Below, in pieces: positions 12,035 through 21,395 of a stretch of DNA of 64,000 bases; within the stretch, counting starts at the first letter, position 1, and the number at the start of each line of letters is the position of its first letter. Below the pieces are notes generated by a model. That model saw only the letters and a list, made by a program, of their open reading frames with translations, did no database searches and was not told where the DNA came from. Position numbers and translations under genes: made by a program. The DNA comes from Asparagopsis taxiformis (Eukaryota > Rhodophyta > Florideophyceae > Bonnemaisoniales > Bonnemaisoniaceae), in assembly GCA_030407315.1 (NCBI GenBank), contig JALQPE010003180.1, positions 42,338-106,337 on the forward strand, given 5' to 3'.

Positions 12035-12717
12035 TGTCATACCGCCTGGCGGTCCTCTCAACCAGAGCCGTGTCGTTTCCCTATTGGGTACCCACTTAAG
12101 GGATGTGCCAATCACAAGGCACCAGCCAACTGGGCGTGTTCCTGTAATTGGACTAGCGCAAGGCTGTAAACACCTATTCGGGCCTATCGGCCCGGCCAAG
12201 ACCCCACAAGGGACAAATTTCTAACTTAAGCTAACCGCTGTACATTAAAATGTAAGCCTAATGGCATAACCTCATGGTGGGTAGGCAGTGCCGTTAACTG
12301 GGCTGGTGGTCAATAACTGGATATTTATTCCTAACCACTAACCCTAGCCCTAGCTTACAGTACACTTAGTATAAATACGCCACTGGAATAGCCAGTAGGC
12401 CACGGTTCTAGAGTAACGTAAACTCGAGTGGAATTACGACCCACTGGAACAGTGTTCGCATACCTATGTTCAATCCCTCTCCGGGAAAACCTTAAGGTTA
12501 GCCAACAGCTCGACGGATTACGTCACTTTGTTCCATTAATACGCACCTCGCGTGAGCGCTATAATCGCACAACCCCCTCCGGGTAGCGATACCTTCTCTC
12601 ATACGAGATTACCGGCTGGGTACGTTATAAGGTTCATCTGCTCTACCATCTCCTCTATCGAGGCTCGGGACACCTGTCGGGTGGTTTGCCGCTCTAACGG
12701 ATTTTCTACCTGCTACA
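12035..12717 (-). repeat. Solo LTR splitting copia B integrase
   Basis: 683 bp with TG...CA ends on either strand (plus strand TGTCATACC...CTGCTACA). Flanking pentamers are GTTGT (12030-12034) and GTAGT (12718-12722), a direct repeat with one mismatch. Removing it rejoins DICGSLAT to TSLEDYKYFIT, the expected continuous integrase. No similarity to the 5475 or 45571 solo LTRs beyond the ends. Its orientation is unknown. Confidence 0.75.
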
Positions 12718-12722
12718 GTAGT

Positions 12723-13250
12723 GGCTAGCGAACCGCAAATGTCGGTGTGTAAGTGGGTGCCAATGCTGCTTTGGCGAGTGGTGCGTCCGAATGGTGCGGC
12801 AGATTTCTTGCCGACAGAGCAGCCCGAGCAAGTCAAGGGGAGTGACGTGCGAAGGAGTGTAGTTGGTAGGTTGTCCACTAGTCGGCGTTTTGCTATGAGA
12901 TGCAGTTTGGTGGGATGGATGTGATTCATCTTGATGTGCAAATTGTAATAGTCCCTGGTGGTGGAAGGAAGGTCGATGTGAATTTTTTTGTTGGGGTGTT
13001 TGTGCATGGGTAATTTGCGTTTAGCATGGCTCTTGCATGATGGGTTAGAGGCTCGTTGAGACTAGCGGGTATAGGTTTTCGAAGTGGGGCGGCTGGGATG
13101 TGACGGGTTTCGGTGTGGAAGGTTTTTGTTTCATTCGTTTGGTTGGCAGAGTGTAGGATCGAGCGGCGTTCGCCGAATTGCGAAGCCGGGATGGTACAGT
13201 CATTTCGTACATGCCTGTTTTGGTCCGTGGTATTGTGGCCATAATTTTGC
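12723..13250 (-). pseudogene. Copia B GAG-pre-integrase and integrase start
   Basis: The minus frame from 13007 reads YYNLHIKMNHIHPTKLHLIAK, then CSGCSVGKKSAAPFGRT, the H...H...CxxC zinc-binding module of copia integrase. IGTHLHTDICGSLAT follows, giving the first catalytic Asp of the core. The frame runs into the solo LTR at 12717. The segment 13242-13045 links it to the protease but is frameshifted. Confidence 0.8.
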
Positions 13251-13290
13251 GACGGTGAGGTGTCTTGGAACGTGCCGTGATGAATTCTCG

Positions 13291-14536
13291 CTATTTCTGG
13301 AAGAGGATGTCGTATGTTTTGGAAATCTCGCTTACCGAGAGCAGAATTTTATGAAGGTGAGGCGCTACGGTGAAAGTGTGTGCAGGAAGGGAAGTAGTGG
13401 GTGATATGGGGAGGGAGATCTTTTCCGAATGTGTGGTGGGTGAATTTTGAACGTTGGAAATAACTGTAGTAGATTTCACTTCCTTCATTCCTGGTAGGGG
13501 AGAAGTGATGTATGATGGGTTAGCACCAGAGTCTAATAGTAATGAATTAGATTCAAGGTGACTTACAGAGTCTGATGAGTCTGTGTTTGACTCAGGTGGT
13601 GAATGAGGATCAAGGGTGTGGTCAATCTTGAATGCGGAAGGATTGTTTTGTTGTTCTTGTTTGTTGTGACGGGCGAGAAAGTACTGGTGTGCTCGGCAGT
13701 TTTTTGTGGAATGAGTTGGTGAGCCGTGGTATGAGCACCAAATTCCAGTGTGATTCGGAGGTGGTTTTCTCAGGGTATGTGAGTGATAACGGTGAGAACT
13801 AAAGGGGACATTTTGTAATGATGAGTTAGGTTGAGGGCGGTAATCGTTTTCAAAGGTGCGTTTCGTTCTGGGAGTTTTTGGGAAGCGTTGTTTGGAATAA
13901 GGGGGTGTCGCCGTGGGCTTGGTAATGTCGTCGTGTTTAGACATCATCGATATGAGTTGGTTGATACTGAATTTATGAGAAGGGTTAAGATCAGTGTGGT
14001 TGCTGATCATTTTGTTAAACGTGGTCCAGTCGGGGTGGTTTTCAATACCTTCTGGTTGTCTGTTCGTCAGAGATATCAGGGTAATTGGATCGAATCATTA
14101 GCAGTCGAACTGCTTCATGTTTTGCATAATATTCGCTTACTGTGAGAGATGAGGTCCATTTTATGTTTTGGGCTTGTCTGCGGAGGTTAGGAGGTGAATG
14201 CTCCGGGTTAGGGGCCGTGAGTTTGGTTCTTATTTTGTCCAATAGCAGATAGACAGTGCCTTTAAGGTCGATGTCGGTGAACTGCTCAACTATGTCAGGA
14301 GAAATGGTGGTAAGGACCAACAACTGTGCTTGGGAGTGTCGGTACATGTGCGATTCAAGTTCCGGTTGTGAATCGGTAACGGGTATTGCTTTGTGCAGGT
14401 ATTAAAGTACGCCGAGGGAGCGAGCAACGTGTTCAACGCTCAAACGCCAAGCAATGAAGTTTGATCGTGTGAGGGTTGGTATTTGCAACTGTGGTAGGAC
14501 AGGCTGTGACGAGTTCGGAATCGGTGTGGTAGACAT
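13291..14536 (-). pseudogene. Copia B gag and protease
   Basis: Gag begins MSTTPIPNSSQPVLPQLQIP (ATG at 14536) with FIAWRLSVEHVARSLGVL, then an in-frame TAA at 14404-14402. The same frame continues HMYRHSQAQLLVLTTISPDIV to 14042. After a frameshift, 14010-13291 holds a single zinc-knuckle-like segment (CSYHGSPTHSTKNC) and the protease motif LLLDSGANPSYITSPLPG. Confidence 0.8.
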
Positions 14537-14690
14537 GGTGAGGTGTAGTGATGTGTGCGTTGTATGGCGTATGTTGGGCGGGAGGATGCGTCGCCGCAAG
14601 AAAAGGAAGGGCGGGAGAATGCTTCGCTCCTGAAGGATGAGAGAGAGGATGGCAAAGTGCCGGGATGGTGGGCAGGTTTGTTGGTTGCGT

Positions 14691-14813
14691 CTGGGCCGAT
14701 AACCTGTTGAGATAATCGTCTCGTCTACCTTTTACTGATCGCCGTCATTGGCGGCCGGCGATTAAATACTAATTGTATAGTGTATAGATATAGAGTGTAT
14801 AAGTTATTCCTCA
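14691..14813 (-). repeat. Copia B 5' LTR and primer-binding site
   Basis: LTR 14705-14813. On the minus strand it ends ...TCTCAACA, followed directly by GGTTATCGGCCCAG (14704-14691). That matches the complement of the initiator tRNA-Met anticodon arm, GGTTATGGGCCCAG, with one mismatch. It implies the half-tRNA priming known from Drosophila copia. Confidence 0.8.
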
Positions 14814-14818
14814 TTCTT

Positions 14819-15140
14819 TCCGCAGTTTTCGCTTGGATAGCTAGCGCTACTTTTTTCAACACTTCCACTGCAAGGCTGGCTTTGGCCAATAGAATGGTGA
14901 AAAGAAAGGTCATTTATCATAATCCCCCGAGGAGTTAATGTGATTGGTGCACTTGAGGGCCACGGAGAATGCGGGGCAATGGGCTGGACGAGTTGATGCC
15001 ATTGGTCCAAATTGTTTCAGAGCTTCTTCAGACTGGGTCAAATCCTACCGTCCCTACCGCCGGAATAATTGCTCACACCAGCTGTGGATTGTTCACTTCT
15101 CGTGCACCGTGGTAAGTGGAGATTTACAGAAAAACATTGT
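14819..15140. other. Host or older DNA between copia B and copia C
   Basis: About 320 bases between two insertions. Joining it to 21346-21548 restores the sequence before element C arrived. Short open frames on the minus strand (around 14913 and 15010) show no known domain. Confidence 0.5.
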
Positions 15141-15145
15141 ACAGT

Positions 15146-15853
15146 TGTAAAAACATCCATTTGGAATGCGGATGGAGGGTGGAAGACTCTACAAGGTAGG
15201 TTGGCAATATAGATTTGGCACGTAGCCACTTCGCTCCCTCGCTCGTGCCTTTTTTCTTTCTAGCTTCTCTAGATGCTGCTATTTATAATAAACACCGCTG
15301 TGCTCCATGTGAGCTACCAGCATTGCTTCTGCGTTCCAGGTGAACTGCCAGATGTGCCTCCGCGCTCCAGGTGAGCTGCCGGATATTATTGCTGTCCCGC
15401 TCCATGTGAGCTACTGACTCAGCCGCAGTTAATATCTCAATACTAAGCTGCTGATAGTGCGTGGGGTAGCGGATGCTGATCGTAGCGTCGGGGAGCTATT
15501 GCTGTTGGTCGGCGCCAACTTCTGGTGCTGAGTATATAAGCTGCATTGACCTGCATATGCCTAGTTGCTGTTGATAGCGTCATTAATCGTCTCTGCTATA
15601 ATATAAGCATACTGACAGAGCCCGTATGTCAGTCGTGCAATCGCGCGGCGGCGATTGGCTGCTCCTGTAATCTTTCGCTCGGCGGCGACAGGCATATAAT
15701 AATATAAGCTCCCTTACGGTGATGTGCACACGTGTGATCTCAGCACACGTGTGGCAGGTCCCCATATGTGTTTGGGTTGACACGTGTGACGCAGCACACG
15801 TGTAGCTATGGGCGGCCGTTCCATTTGCTATCATAAGCACTCGAATTACAACA
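15146..15853 (-). repeat. Copia C 3' LTR
   Basis: 708 bp, TGTTGTAATTCG...TTTTTACA on the minus strand. A G-rich polypurine tract (CTGGGGGTGTG on the minus strand, just right of 15853) precedes it, as expected for plus-strand priming. The LTR holds four loose copies of a (GCT)CCAKGTGARCT motif at about 15302-15415. Confidence 0.9.
15729..15802. promoter_or_regulatory. Cluster of four G-box palindromes in copia C U3
   Basis: Four CACGTG cores, all within the longer ACACGTGT, lie at 15729-15734, 15746-15751, 15781-15786 and 15797-15802. The other LTR repeats the cluster at about 21216-21289. In the element's own direction they sit near the start of U3, upstream of a TATATAAG-type block. CACGTG is the known core for bHLH and bZIP factors; whether it acts so here is inference. 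Confidence 0.6.
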
Positions 15854-16081
15854 CACCCCCAGTTGGTGTAGTTCTCCAACGGAACCAACTCTCTTCGATA
15901 AGCCGTGGAATCGGAGTATCAGTCTCCGCGCATTCCGAACCATGGTATTGAGTTGGCTGCCGAGCAGTCTCATACTGCAAAATCAACGTTGGTTCTATTT
16001 GGAGTATCATTCTCCGCATACTTCATTCAATTGCTGTCATGCTAGTGGACATACAATCCTAGACTGGGGTATCGACTTCGC

Positions 16082-17233
16082 TTATTTCCACTTAATGCTG
16101 TCGTGCTCCTTGCCGGCTTCAAAGTCGACGTCTAATTCACCGTTCCTGCAAATCTTGTTCAGCTTCTCAAACAAGTTTAGGTTTCGTTTTGTAAGCGCGT
16201 CAGCGATATTCAAATGCCCAGGGATCCATCTTAGTGTATCCAAATCGCATGATTCAAAGCTGTTCCGAATCCGTTGTACAGTCTGCCTTAGCCTGAAGTC
16301 CCTTCCTTCGTGCAAGGTCGTAATTGTGTCATATAATGCATGTGAATCAACCTGGAGCTTGTGTTTCAAGCATGTGGACGAAAATATAGAGTTGTACGCT
16401 GTGTTCAAGTGATACCCGCGATCGTCCGCATCAGCTGCTGCTAGAATTTCCGCGCCATAAGAGGAGTAGCACACTCTGCGCTGCTTATTGCTTGTCCAAT
16501 CAATAATGTGATATATTGCACCCCCGTCGTCAATGTTTATCAATAGACCGGTTATCAGGCCAGTTTGTCCATAGGAGCGCGTCTTTTCTATGTTGAAGGA
16601 TGCATCTGCAAATGTGCATACATAGGAACTCAGAACTTTGTGTCCGCACACGCGCTTGAATGTAATCACGGGGTCCAATTTCTGCAACTCCCTTACGCAG
16701 TTATTTGCCTCAACCAAGTGTCCGACCGTTAATTGTGAAGTATACTGCTGCATCCAGGACGCAATGTATGTGGCTTGAGGAAGCGCTCCGCTGCCTAGGA
16801 AGTTGATCACTCCGGCTAGGCTTTTAAGCATAGTAACTTCTGTCTCCGTGGCTCTATCTGCTTGCTCTTTTCTCCGAGTTCTTGAAAGCTCAATGGGTTT
16901 GATCCTGAGAAAGTATTTGGCCATAGATAGGGTGATGGTTCCTAATGAGTTCTGAGAGAGTTCGCATCCATTGAAGGAGAACGGTTTGTCCAGGACAAAC
17001 TTTCCAATCTCAAATCTATTCCCCAATTCTTTAGCGAAGTTGTTGATGAAATCGATTTCACCGGCAATAAGAAAGTCGTCGGTTACCTTTGCAACAATTA
17101 AGTTCAGTGTACCATGTCTGTCTTTCACCGTGTATACCTGGCTTATTCCGAACGCTCTTCTCATCCCATAGACATCTATCATCCATTCCTCAATAGTAGT
17201 TGCCCACTGTCTGCCTGCTTCAGCAATTCCCAT
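16082..17233 (-). CDS. Copia C reverse transcriptase C-terminal part and RNase H
   Basis: A 383-residue open frame. VTDDFLIAG near residue 50 is the RT catalytic loop (usually YVDD). FAKELGNRFEIGKF follows, then the RNase H module with FADASFN, SSYGAEILAAADADDRG, LQVDSHALYDTI and LRWIPGHLNIADALTKRN, so the D-E-D-D pattern is present. The frame is separated from the RT N-terminal part by a frameshift near 17225. It is not expected to be expressed as one polyprotein in this copy. Confidence 0.85.
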   Translation of the reverse strand: MGIAEAGRQWATTIEEWMIDVYGMRRAFGISQVYTVKDRHGTLNLIVAKVTDDFLIAGEIDFINNFAKELGNRFEIGKFVLDKPFSFNGCELSQNSLGTITLSMAKYFLRIKPIELSRTRRKEQADRATETEVTMLKSLAGVINFLGSGALPQATYIASWMQQYTSQLTVGHLVEANNCVRELQKLDPVITFKRVCGHKVLSSYVCTFADASFNIEKTRSYGQTGLITGLLINIDDGGAIYHIIDWTSNKQRRVCYSSYGAEILAAADADDRGYHLNTAYNSIFSSTCLKHKLQVDSHALYDTITTLHEGRDFRLRQTVQRIRNSFESCDLDTLRWIPGHLNIADALTKRNLNLFEKLNKICRNGELDVDFEAGKEHDSIKWK

Positions 17234-17846
17234 ATGGTAGTAGTGTCAATTTCCATAAGAGACTGCGATCTCCAGTCCATTCTCGCGGTGGGCGTACGTA
17301 GATTTCTCTCTTAATTGGTCCACTTTGAAGGTAGGCTGCTTTGATGTCTGCGAGTGCGAGGCGGAAATTGAATATCGCAGCGATAGACAGAACGAGTCGG
17401 ATGCAGTTAAATTGCGCTGTAGATGAATCCTTTCTTATGTCATCTTTACCTTTGTCACGGTTTCCGTGGGGGACGATGCGTGCTTTGAGTTTCATCTCAC
17501 CAGTCTCTGCTGTCTTAATCTTGTATACTACGTGAGATGTAATCACGTTTGCGTCTTTAGGGACTTCTTTTTCAGGTGTCGTAGTATATGCGTTCTTCCA
17601 GTTACCATCGTGTTCTTCTTCAAATGCTTCATCTAATATCCAAGGTGGTGCAAATTCAAGTTGCTGGAGGTTCACTTGGGTATTGCCAATCTCGTTGAAT
17701 ATCTGCTGCAATATCGGTTGCTTTCGGGATTGTAGTTCGGTGTATAATTGCGGGGGGTTTCTTGACGTGGATGTAGAGCCGATGTCCTTTAGTGCATCTC
17801 CGATTGGTTCAGAGTCGACGATCTTCTTTTCGTTTTCTTTGCTCAT
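17220..17846 (-). CDS. Copia C reverse transcriptase N-terminal part
   Basis: 208-residue frame. After an acidic linker comes WKNAYTTTPEKEVPKDANVI, VVYKIKTAETGEMKLKARIV and LALADIKAAYLQSGPI, with the first catalytic Asp (ADIKAAYLQ). This is the standard RVT_2 start (W...A...E). It ends KLTLLPYGNC and continues in another frame as GMGIAEAGRQW, so a one-base indel near 17225 broke it. Confidence 0.85.
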   Translation of the reverse strand: MSKENEKKIVDSEPIGDALKDIGSTSTSRNPPQLYTELQSRKQPILQQIFNEIGNTQVNLQQLEFAPPWILDEAFEEEHDGNWKNAYTTTPEKEVPKDANVITSHVVYKIKTAETGEMKLKARIVPHGNRDKGKDDIRKDSSTAQFNCIRLVLSIAAIFNFRLALADIKAAYLQSGPIKREIYVRPPREWTGDRSLLWKLTLLPYGNC

Positions 17847-17952
17847 ATTGTTGAGGTAGAGGTGGACGCTTTGTTTGTTCTGGGTGCCAATTCACATACA
17901 CCCCCCACCTCTGGCTCAATAAATGCTGTTTGCTGCTAGTGATGGAAGGTAC

Positions 17953-18420
17953 TTATGCAGTCTCATTAGTGTCAGCATCGGGCTGTCGCGTTTCGTGTTC
18001 GAGGGTGTAGGTATCAAGCTCTTCGGTCAGTTTTCCCTGTGGGACTAGCCTGATGTCTTCATATGCTACTTTCATTGGAGGCCCACGTATGGCTGAGAGT
18101 CCTTTGGCTAGGACGTAGTGCGGGTGAGTCGAAATTACTTTAGCCTTCTCCCATCTGATCGGATCGTTCTGTCTTGAGGATTTGTGGAATACCCATATGA
18201 GTCTGTCTCGCGGTAATAAGTTGGCGGGTACCGTATTTGGGGAGCGTGAGTGGAGAAGTTTGTGCAGGGCACGGGTCGCGGTCTGTGCTTTGTGTGCTTC
18301 TAAAAGCACGGTCGGAACAATGCTGGATGGCACGCCGAGGATAGAGGGAGAGTATCCCCTGGCTAGTTGGAAAGAGCTGAGCAGCTTGGATCCGGAGAAT
18401 AGGTTTGAGATGAAGCATGC
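17953..18420 (-). pseudogene. Copia C integrase C-terminal region
   Basis: After the break at 18474 the minus strand reads, in a neighbouring frame, NGVIKTILEKISSERCSF and LFSGSKLLSSFQLARG, then the frame MPSSIVPTVLLEAHKAQ at 18333-17953. The end (PANLLPRDRLIWVFHKSS, VLAKGLSAIRGPPMKVAYED) resembles the integrase C-terminal barrel that precedes RT in copia elements. It is joined to the core by a one-base deletion. Confidence 0.7.
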
Positions 18421-18473
18421 TCTTGCAATGATGGATTCATTTTTGAAAGAGCAACGTTCTGATGATATTTTTT

Positions 18474-19631
18474 CTAGGATTGTCTTAATGACTCCATTCT
18501 TCTCTCGATGATTCCGGTCTTATTGTGTCTTCTTGTAGGCCGGGGACAATACGAGATATTGTGGCGATTACATATGGTGTGTACACCACTTCGATCGAAT
18601 TCTTGATCTCCTGATAGCTTGAGAGGTGCACCATAGCGGTATATCCAGACATTTTCCAGGGTGTTCGAGATGAATTCTTGCGAGCGGTTGGGAGCAATCG
18701 TTACTTCGGAGTAGGACGAGAAAGTATCGATGATATGAAGGCAAACATGCCGTGTGTCTCTGACGTTCAGCCATACGAAGTCCAACTGGATTTCGTTATT
18801 GAAATGGCTGTCAATTCTGGAAATGGATATTTTCCTTGTTATCGAGGGTCTGCCGTGTCCAGAACAGATCTCACAAGCACGGGCGACAGACTTGAGGCAT
18901 TGGTCTATATCTGGCGTGAGTTTGCCGGCAGTTTCTAAAAGTCGTTTCATATCTTCATAGCGGGCGTGTGAGTATCGGTGGATGCGCTTTGCGATTGAGA
19001 GCGGGCTGACGTTGTTGAGCATGTTGTGGGTTGAAATGATAGAATCTACGGAACTCCGCTTGTGCGGGACTAATTCGATACGAAGTCGTTCATTTCCATC
19101 GAGGTCGGAGTCGATATAGGTGAAGAATTTTCGTGGCCGGGAGTCATATGGTCGGGAGATAACGACGAAGGGTTTGGAGGTGAGGTTGAAGGAATCAGAA
19201 AATTTTCTGGTGTCCAGGCCAATAACGATGGGGGCAGAGCTGTCGATGAGGTCGAAATGGAAATTGGTTGGGAGTCCTTGAATATCGTGGAGTGTAAAAG
19301 ACCATGTACCGAGGACCGGATGGGTGCACGAGGGATGCGGGCCCCAACTGTGTTCATATGTGCGGATACAGGGAGACGTGTTGAATGGGATTCCGAGAAG
19401 GTTGCAAAGATGGGTGGCAGCATAAATGCCACTGAGTGAAATAGGTGCCCCTTCATCTAATATAGGATTGGGATCCGGCAGGGGAGGTTCGGATCCCCTT
19501 AGTGAAAAAATGCTTTCGTATCGTTGCGGCCACGCGCTTGTTCTGGACGAGTATATTCTTGCTTCGTTTGGTCGTAAAATCTGCATTCCGTATCGCCTTT
19601 CCAATGGCCGTACATTCCGCAAGCATGGCAT
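18474..19631 (-). CDS. Copia C protease-integrase, frameshifted start of pol
   Basis: 385-residue frame overlapping the end of gag by 133 bases, in the -1 frame. The protease is atypical: ILDEGAPISLSGIYAA has DEG where copia has D-S/T-G. The integrase zinc module is HRYSHARYEDM...CLKSVARACEIC. The core follows with LDFVWLNV (first D), HIIDTFSSYSEVTIAPN and RYGAPLKLSGDQEFD (second D). The frame stops just after IIERRMESLRQS, where a one-base deletion has occurred. Confidence 0.85.
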   Translation of the reverse strand: MPCLRNVRPLERRYGMQILRPNEARIYSSRTSAWPQRYESIFSLRGSEPPLPDPNPILDEGAPISLSGIYAATHLCNLLGIPFNTSPCIRTYEHSWGPHPSCTHPVLGTWSFTLHDIQGLPTNFHFDLIDSSAPIVIGLDTRKFSDSFNLTSKPFVVISRPYDSRPRKFFTYIDSDLDGNERLRIELVPHKRSSVDSIISTHNMLNNVSPLSIAKRIHRYSHARYEDMKRLLETAGKLTPDIDQCLKSVARACEICSGHGRPSITRKISISRIDSHFNNEIQLDFVWLNVRDTRHVCLHIIDTFSSYSEVTIAPNRSQEFISNTLENVWIYRYGAPLKLSGDQEFDRSGVHTICNRHNISYCPRPTRRHNKTGIIERRMESLRQS

Positions 19632-20716
19632 CGAGATGATTTCTTGTCGCGTGGGGAACCATGTGATCGCTTTCTTTTCCTGAATTCCGTATATTGTGTG
19701 TTTTTGAAGCGGGGAGGCGATTGTGGTGTTGACAATAGTGCTTTCTTTGGGGGCGGCGCATCAGTAATAGGTATCGTTCGTTTCTCTGTGGGTAAAGTAG
19801 TTTCGCATTGAATCTGGCTCATCGCAAGTATCGCATCTTCAAGCTTGATGTAAGATTTAACTCGTTCGGTAGATGACACGCGTTCTGCATTGGACTTGAT
19901 AGTTAGTAGGAGAGCTCTGAGATCGGATACGTACCTTTCTATACCTTCGAAATTTTTCTCCGAGGCTTTCTCGTCGATGTTCTTAGCGTGCTCTTGGATT
20001 GCTTCAAAAGATTTTTTTGTGATCGTAACAGGGCATGTCGCTTTGGTTTCGCATGGATCTCGGAGGCTAGTGGTCAGCTGTAAAATGAGTTTATCTTGGA
20101 CGGATTGCGGCAGGAGCGAATTCTCCAGGAGGACCATTACAAAGACTTGATTGTCTTGGTCCAGAGAGGATTTGTGGCAGTGGTTGAGATATTGTGAAAC
20201 GATTCCCTCAAATCGCTTGGCATAGACATACGGAGACTCGGTAGGTTGTCGGCGGCAAGTGTAAATATTTCGCATCATTTTCGAAATTCTTTTCACAGAT
20301 TCATGTGGTGAATCTTTTGCAAGAAAATCTAGAGTGAGGGCAATAGCGCGATCTTGTTCATCGTCGGTATTAGCGTCATCCATGCGTAGGTTTCCAGCGT
20401 TGATTTGGTAGTCGAGCTTATGCTTGCTGGCGGTATCCACAGATAGATATAGAGCTTCGACAAGTGCTTTTGAAAGGGCGATAGCTTTGGTGTCGCCACC
20501 ACGAGCCAGTTTCCTGACTAGACGAACCCAAAGCCGGACATCGTTTCTCCACTGGAATTTGTCAGAATGAGCATCGAACTTGGGTGGCTGCAATAAATCC
20601 CTTGGAGTTTCACGCCCTCCTGGGCCCATAACTGTAAAAACATCCATTTGGAATGCGGATGGAGGGTGGAAGACTCTACAAGGTAGGTTGGCAATATAGA
20701 TTTGGCACGTAGCCAC
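19499..20716 (-). CDS. Copia C gag with zinc knuckle
   Basis: 405-residue frame. It opens with MATCQIYIANL inside the 5' LTR; the next in-frame ATG, at 20629, lies in the primer-binding site and gives MGPGGRETPRDLLQPPKF. Either may start translation. The N-terminal half resembles copia gag (FQWRNDVRLWVRL, PYVYAKRFEGIVSQYLNH). One CCHC knuckle, CHACGMYGHWKGDTEC, is near the end. The gag stop (about 19499) follows GCATTTTTTCACTAA, a run of T where a -1 shift would enter pol. Confidence 0.85.
   Translation of the reverse strand: MATCQIYIANLPCRVFHPPSAFQMDVFTVMGPGGRETPRDLLQPPKFDAHSDKFQWRNDVRLWVRLVRKLARGGDTKAIALSKALVEALYLSVDTASKHKLDYQINAGNLRMDDANTDDEQDRAIALTLDFLAKDSPHESVKRISKMMRNIYTCRRQPTESPYVYAKRFEGIVSQYLNHCHKSSLDQDNQVFVMVLLENSLLPQSVQDKLILQLTTSLRDPCETKATCPVTITKKSFEAIQEHAKNIDEKASEKNFEGIERYVSDLRALLLTIKSNAERVSSTERVKSYIKLEDAILAMSQIQCETTLPTEKRTIPITDAPPPKKALLSTPQSPPRFKNTQYTEFRKRKRSHGSPRDKKSSRCHACGMYGHWKGDTECRFYDQTKQEYTRPEQARGRNDTKAFFH
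20619..20632 (-). promoter_or_regulatory. Copia C primer-binding site
   Basis: Minus strand GTTATGGGCCCAGG immediately follows the 5' LTR. It is the complement of the initiator tRNA-Met anticodon stem-loop, as in Drosophila copia, where a cleaved half tRNA primes first-strand synthesis. Copies A and B carry mutated versions. Confidence 0.8.
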
Positions 20717-21340
20717 TTCGCTCCCTCGCTCGTGCCTTTTTTCTTTCTAGCTTCTCTAGATGCTGCTATTTATAATAAACACCGCTGTGCTCCATGTGAG
20801 CTACCAGCATTGCTTCTGCGTTCCAGGTGAACTGCCAGATGTGCCTCCGCGCTCCAGGTGAGCTGCCGGATATTATTGCTGTCCCGCTCCATGTGAGCTA
20901 CTGACTCAGCCGCAGTTAATATCTCAATACTAAGCTGCTGATAGTGCGTGGGGTAGCGGATGCTGATCGTAGCGTCGGGGAGCTATTGCTGTTGGTCGGC
21001 GCCAACTTCTGGTGCTGAGTATATAAGCTGCATTGACCTGCATATGCCTAGTTGCTGTTGATAGCGTCATTAATCGTCTCTGCTATAATATAAGCATACT
21101 GACAGAGCCCGTATGTCAGTCGTGCAATCGCGCGGCGGCGATTGGCTGCTCCTGTAATCTTTCGCTCGGCGGCGACAGGCATATAATAATATAAGCTCCC
21201 TTACGGTGATGTGCACACGTGTGATCTCAGCACACGTGTGGCAGGTCCCCATATGTGTTTGGGTTGACACGTGTGACGCAGCACACGTGTAGCTATGGGC
21301 GGCCGTTCCATTTGCTATCATAAGCACTCGAATTACAACA
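20633..21340 (-). repeat. Copia C 5' LTR
   Basis: 708 bp, the same length as 15146-15853 and without visible differences. It is followed to the right by the TSD ACAGT (21341-21345). The gag frame begins inside it. Confidence 0.9.
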
Positions 21341-21395
21341 ACAGTACCCTTAAGGGTACCACATGAGCGTGTTGGAGCAGCAGAACTCCTAAAAT

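Larger units (their letters stand above)
9608..14813 (-). mobile_element. Copia-class LTR retrotransposon B (minus strand)
   Basis: Bracketed by short LTRs (9608-9715 and 14705-14813, about 108 bp) and the TSD TTCTT (9603-9607 and 14814-14818). On the minus strand the order is gag, zinc knuckle, protease, GAG-pre-integrase, integrase, RT, RNase H, which is the copia order. The coding parts carry an in-frame stop, several frameshifts and a solo LTR within integrase, so this copy is dead. Confidence 0.9.
15146..21340 (-). mobile_element. Copia-class LTR retrotransposon C (minus strand)
   Basis: 6195 bp with two 708-bp LTRs (15146-15853 and 20633-21340) and a perfect TSD ACAGT (15141-15145, 21341-21345). 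The LTRs show no difference in the stretches compared, pointing to a recent insertion. On the minus strand: primer-binding site, gag, protease-integrase, RT and RNase H, in copia order. Pol has at least two frameshifts, so this copy probably moved using proteins from an intact relative. Confidence 0.93.
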
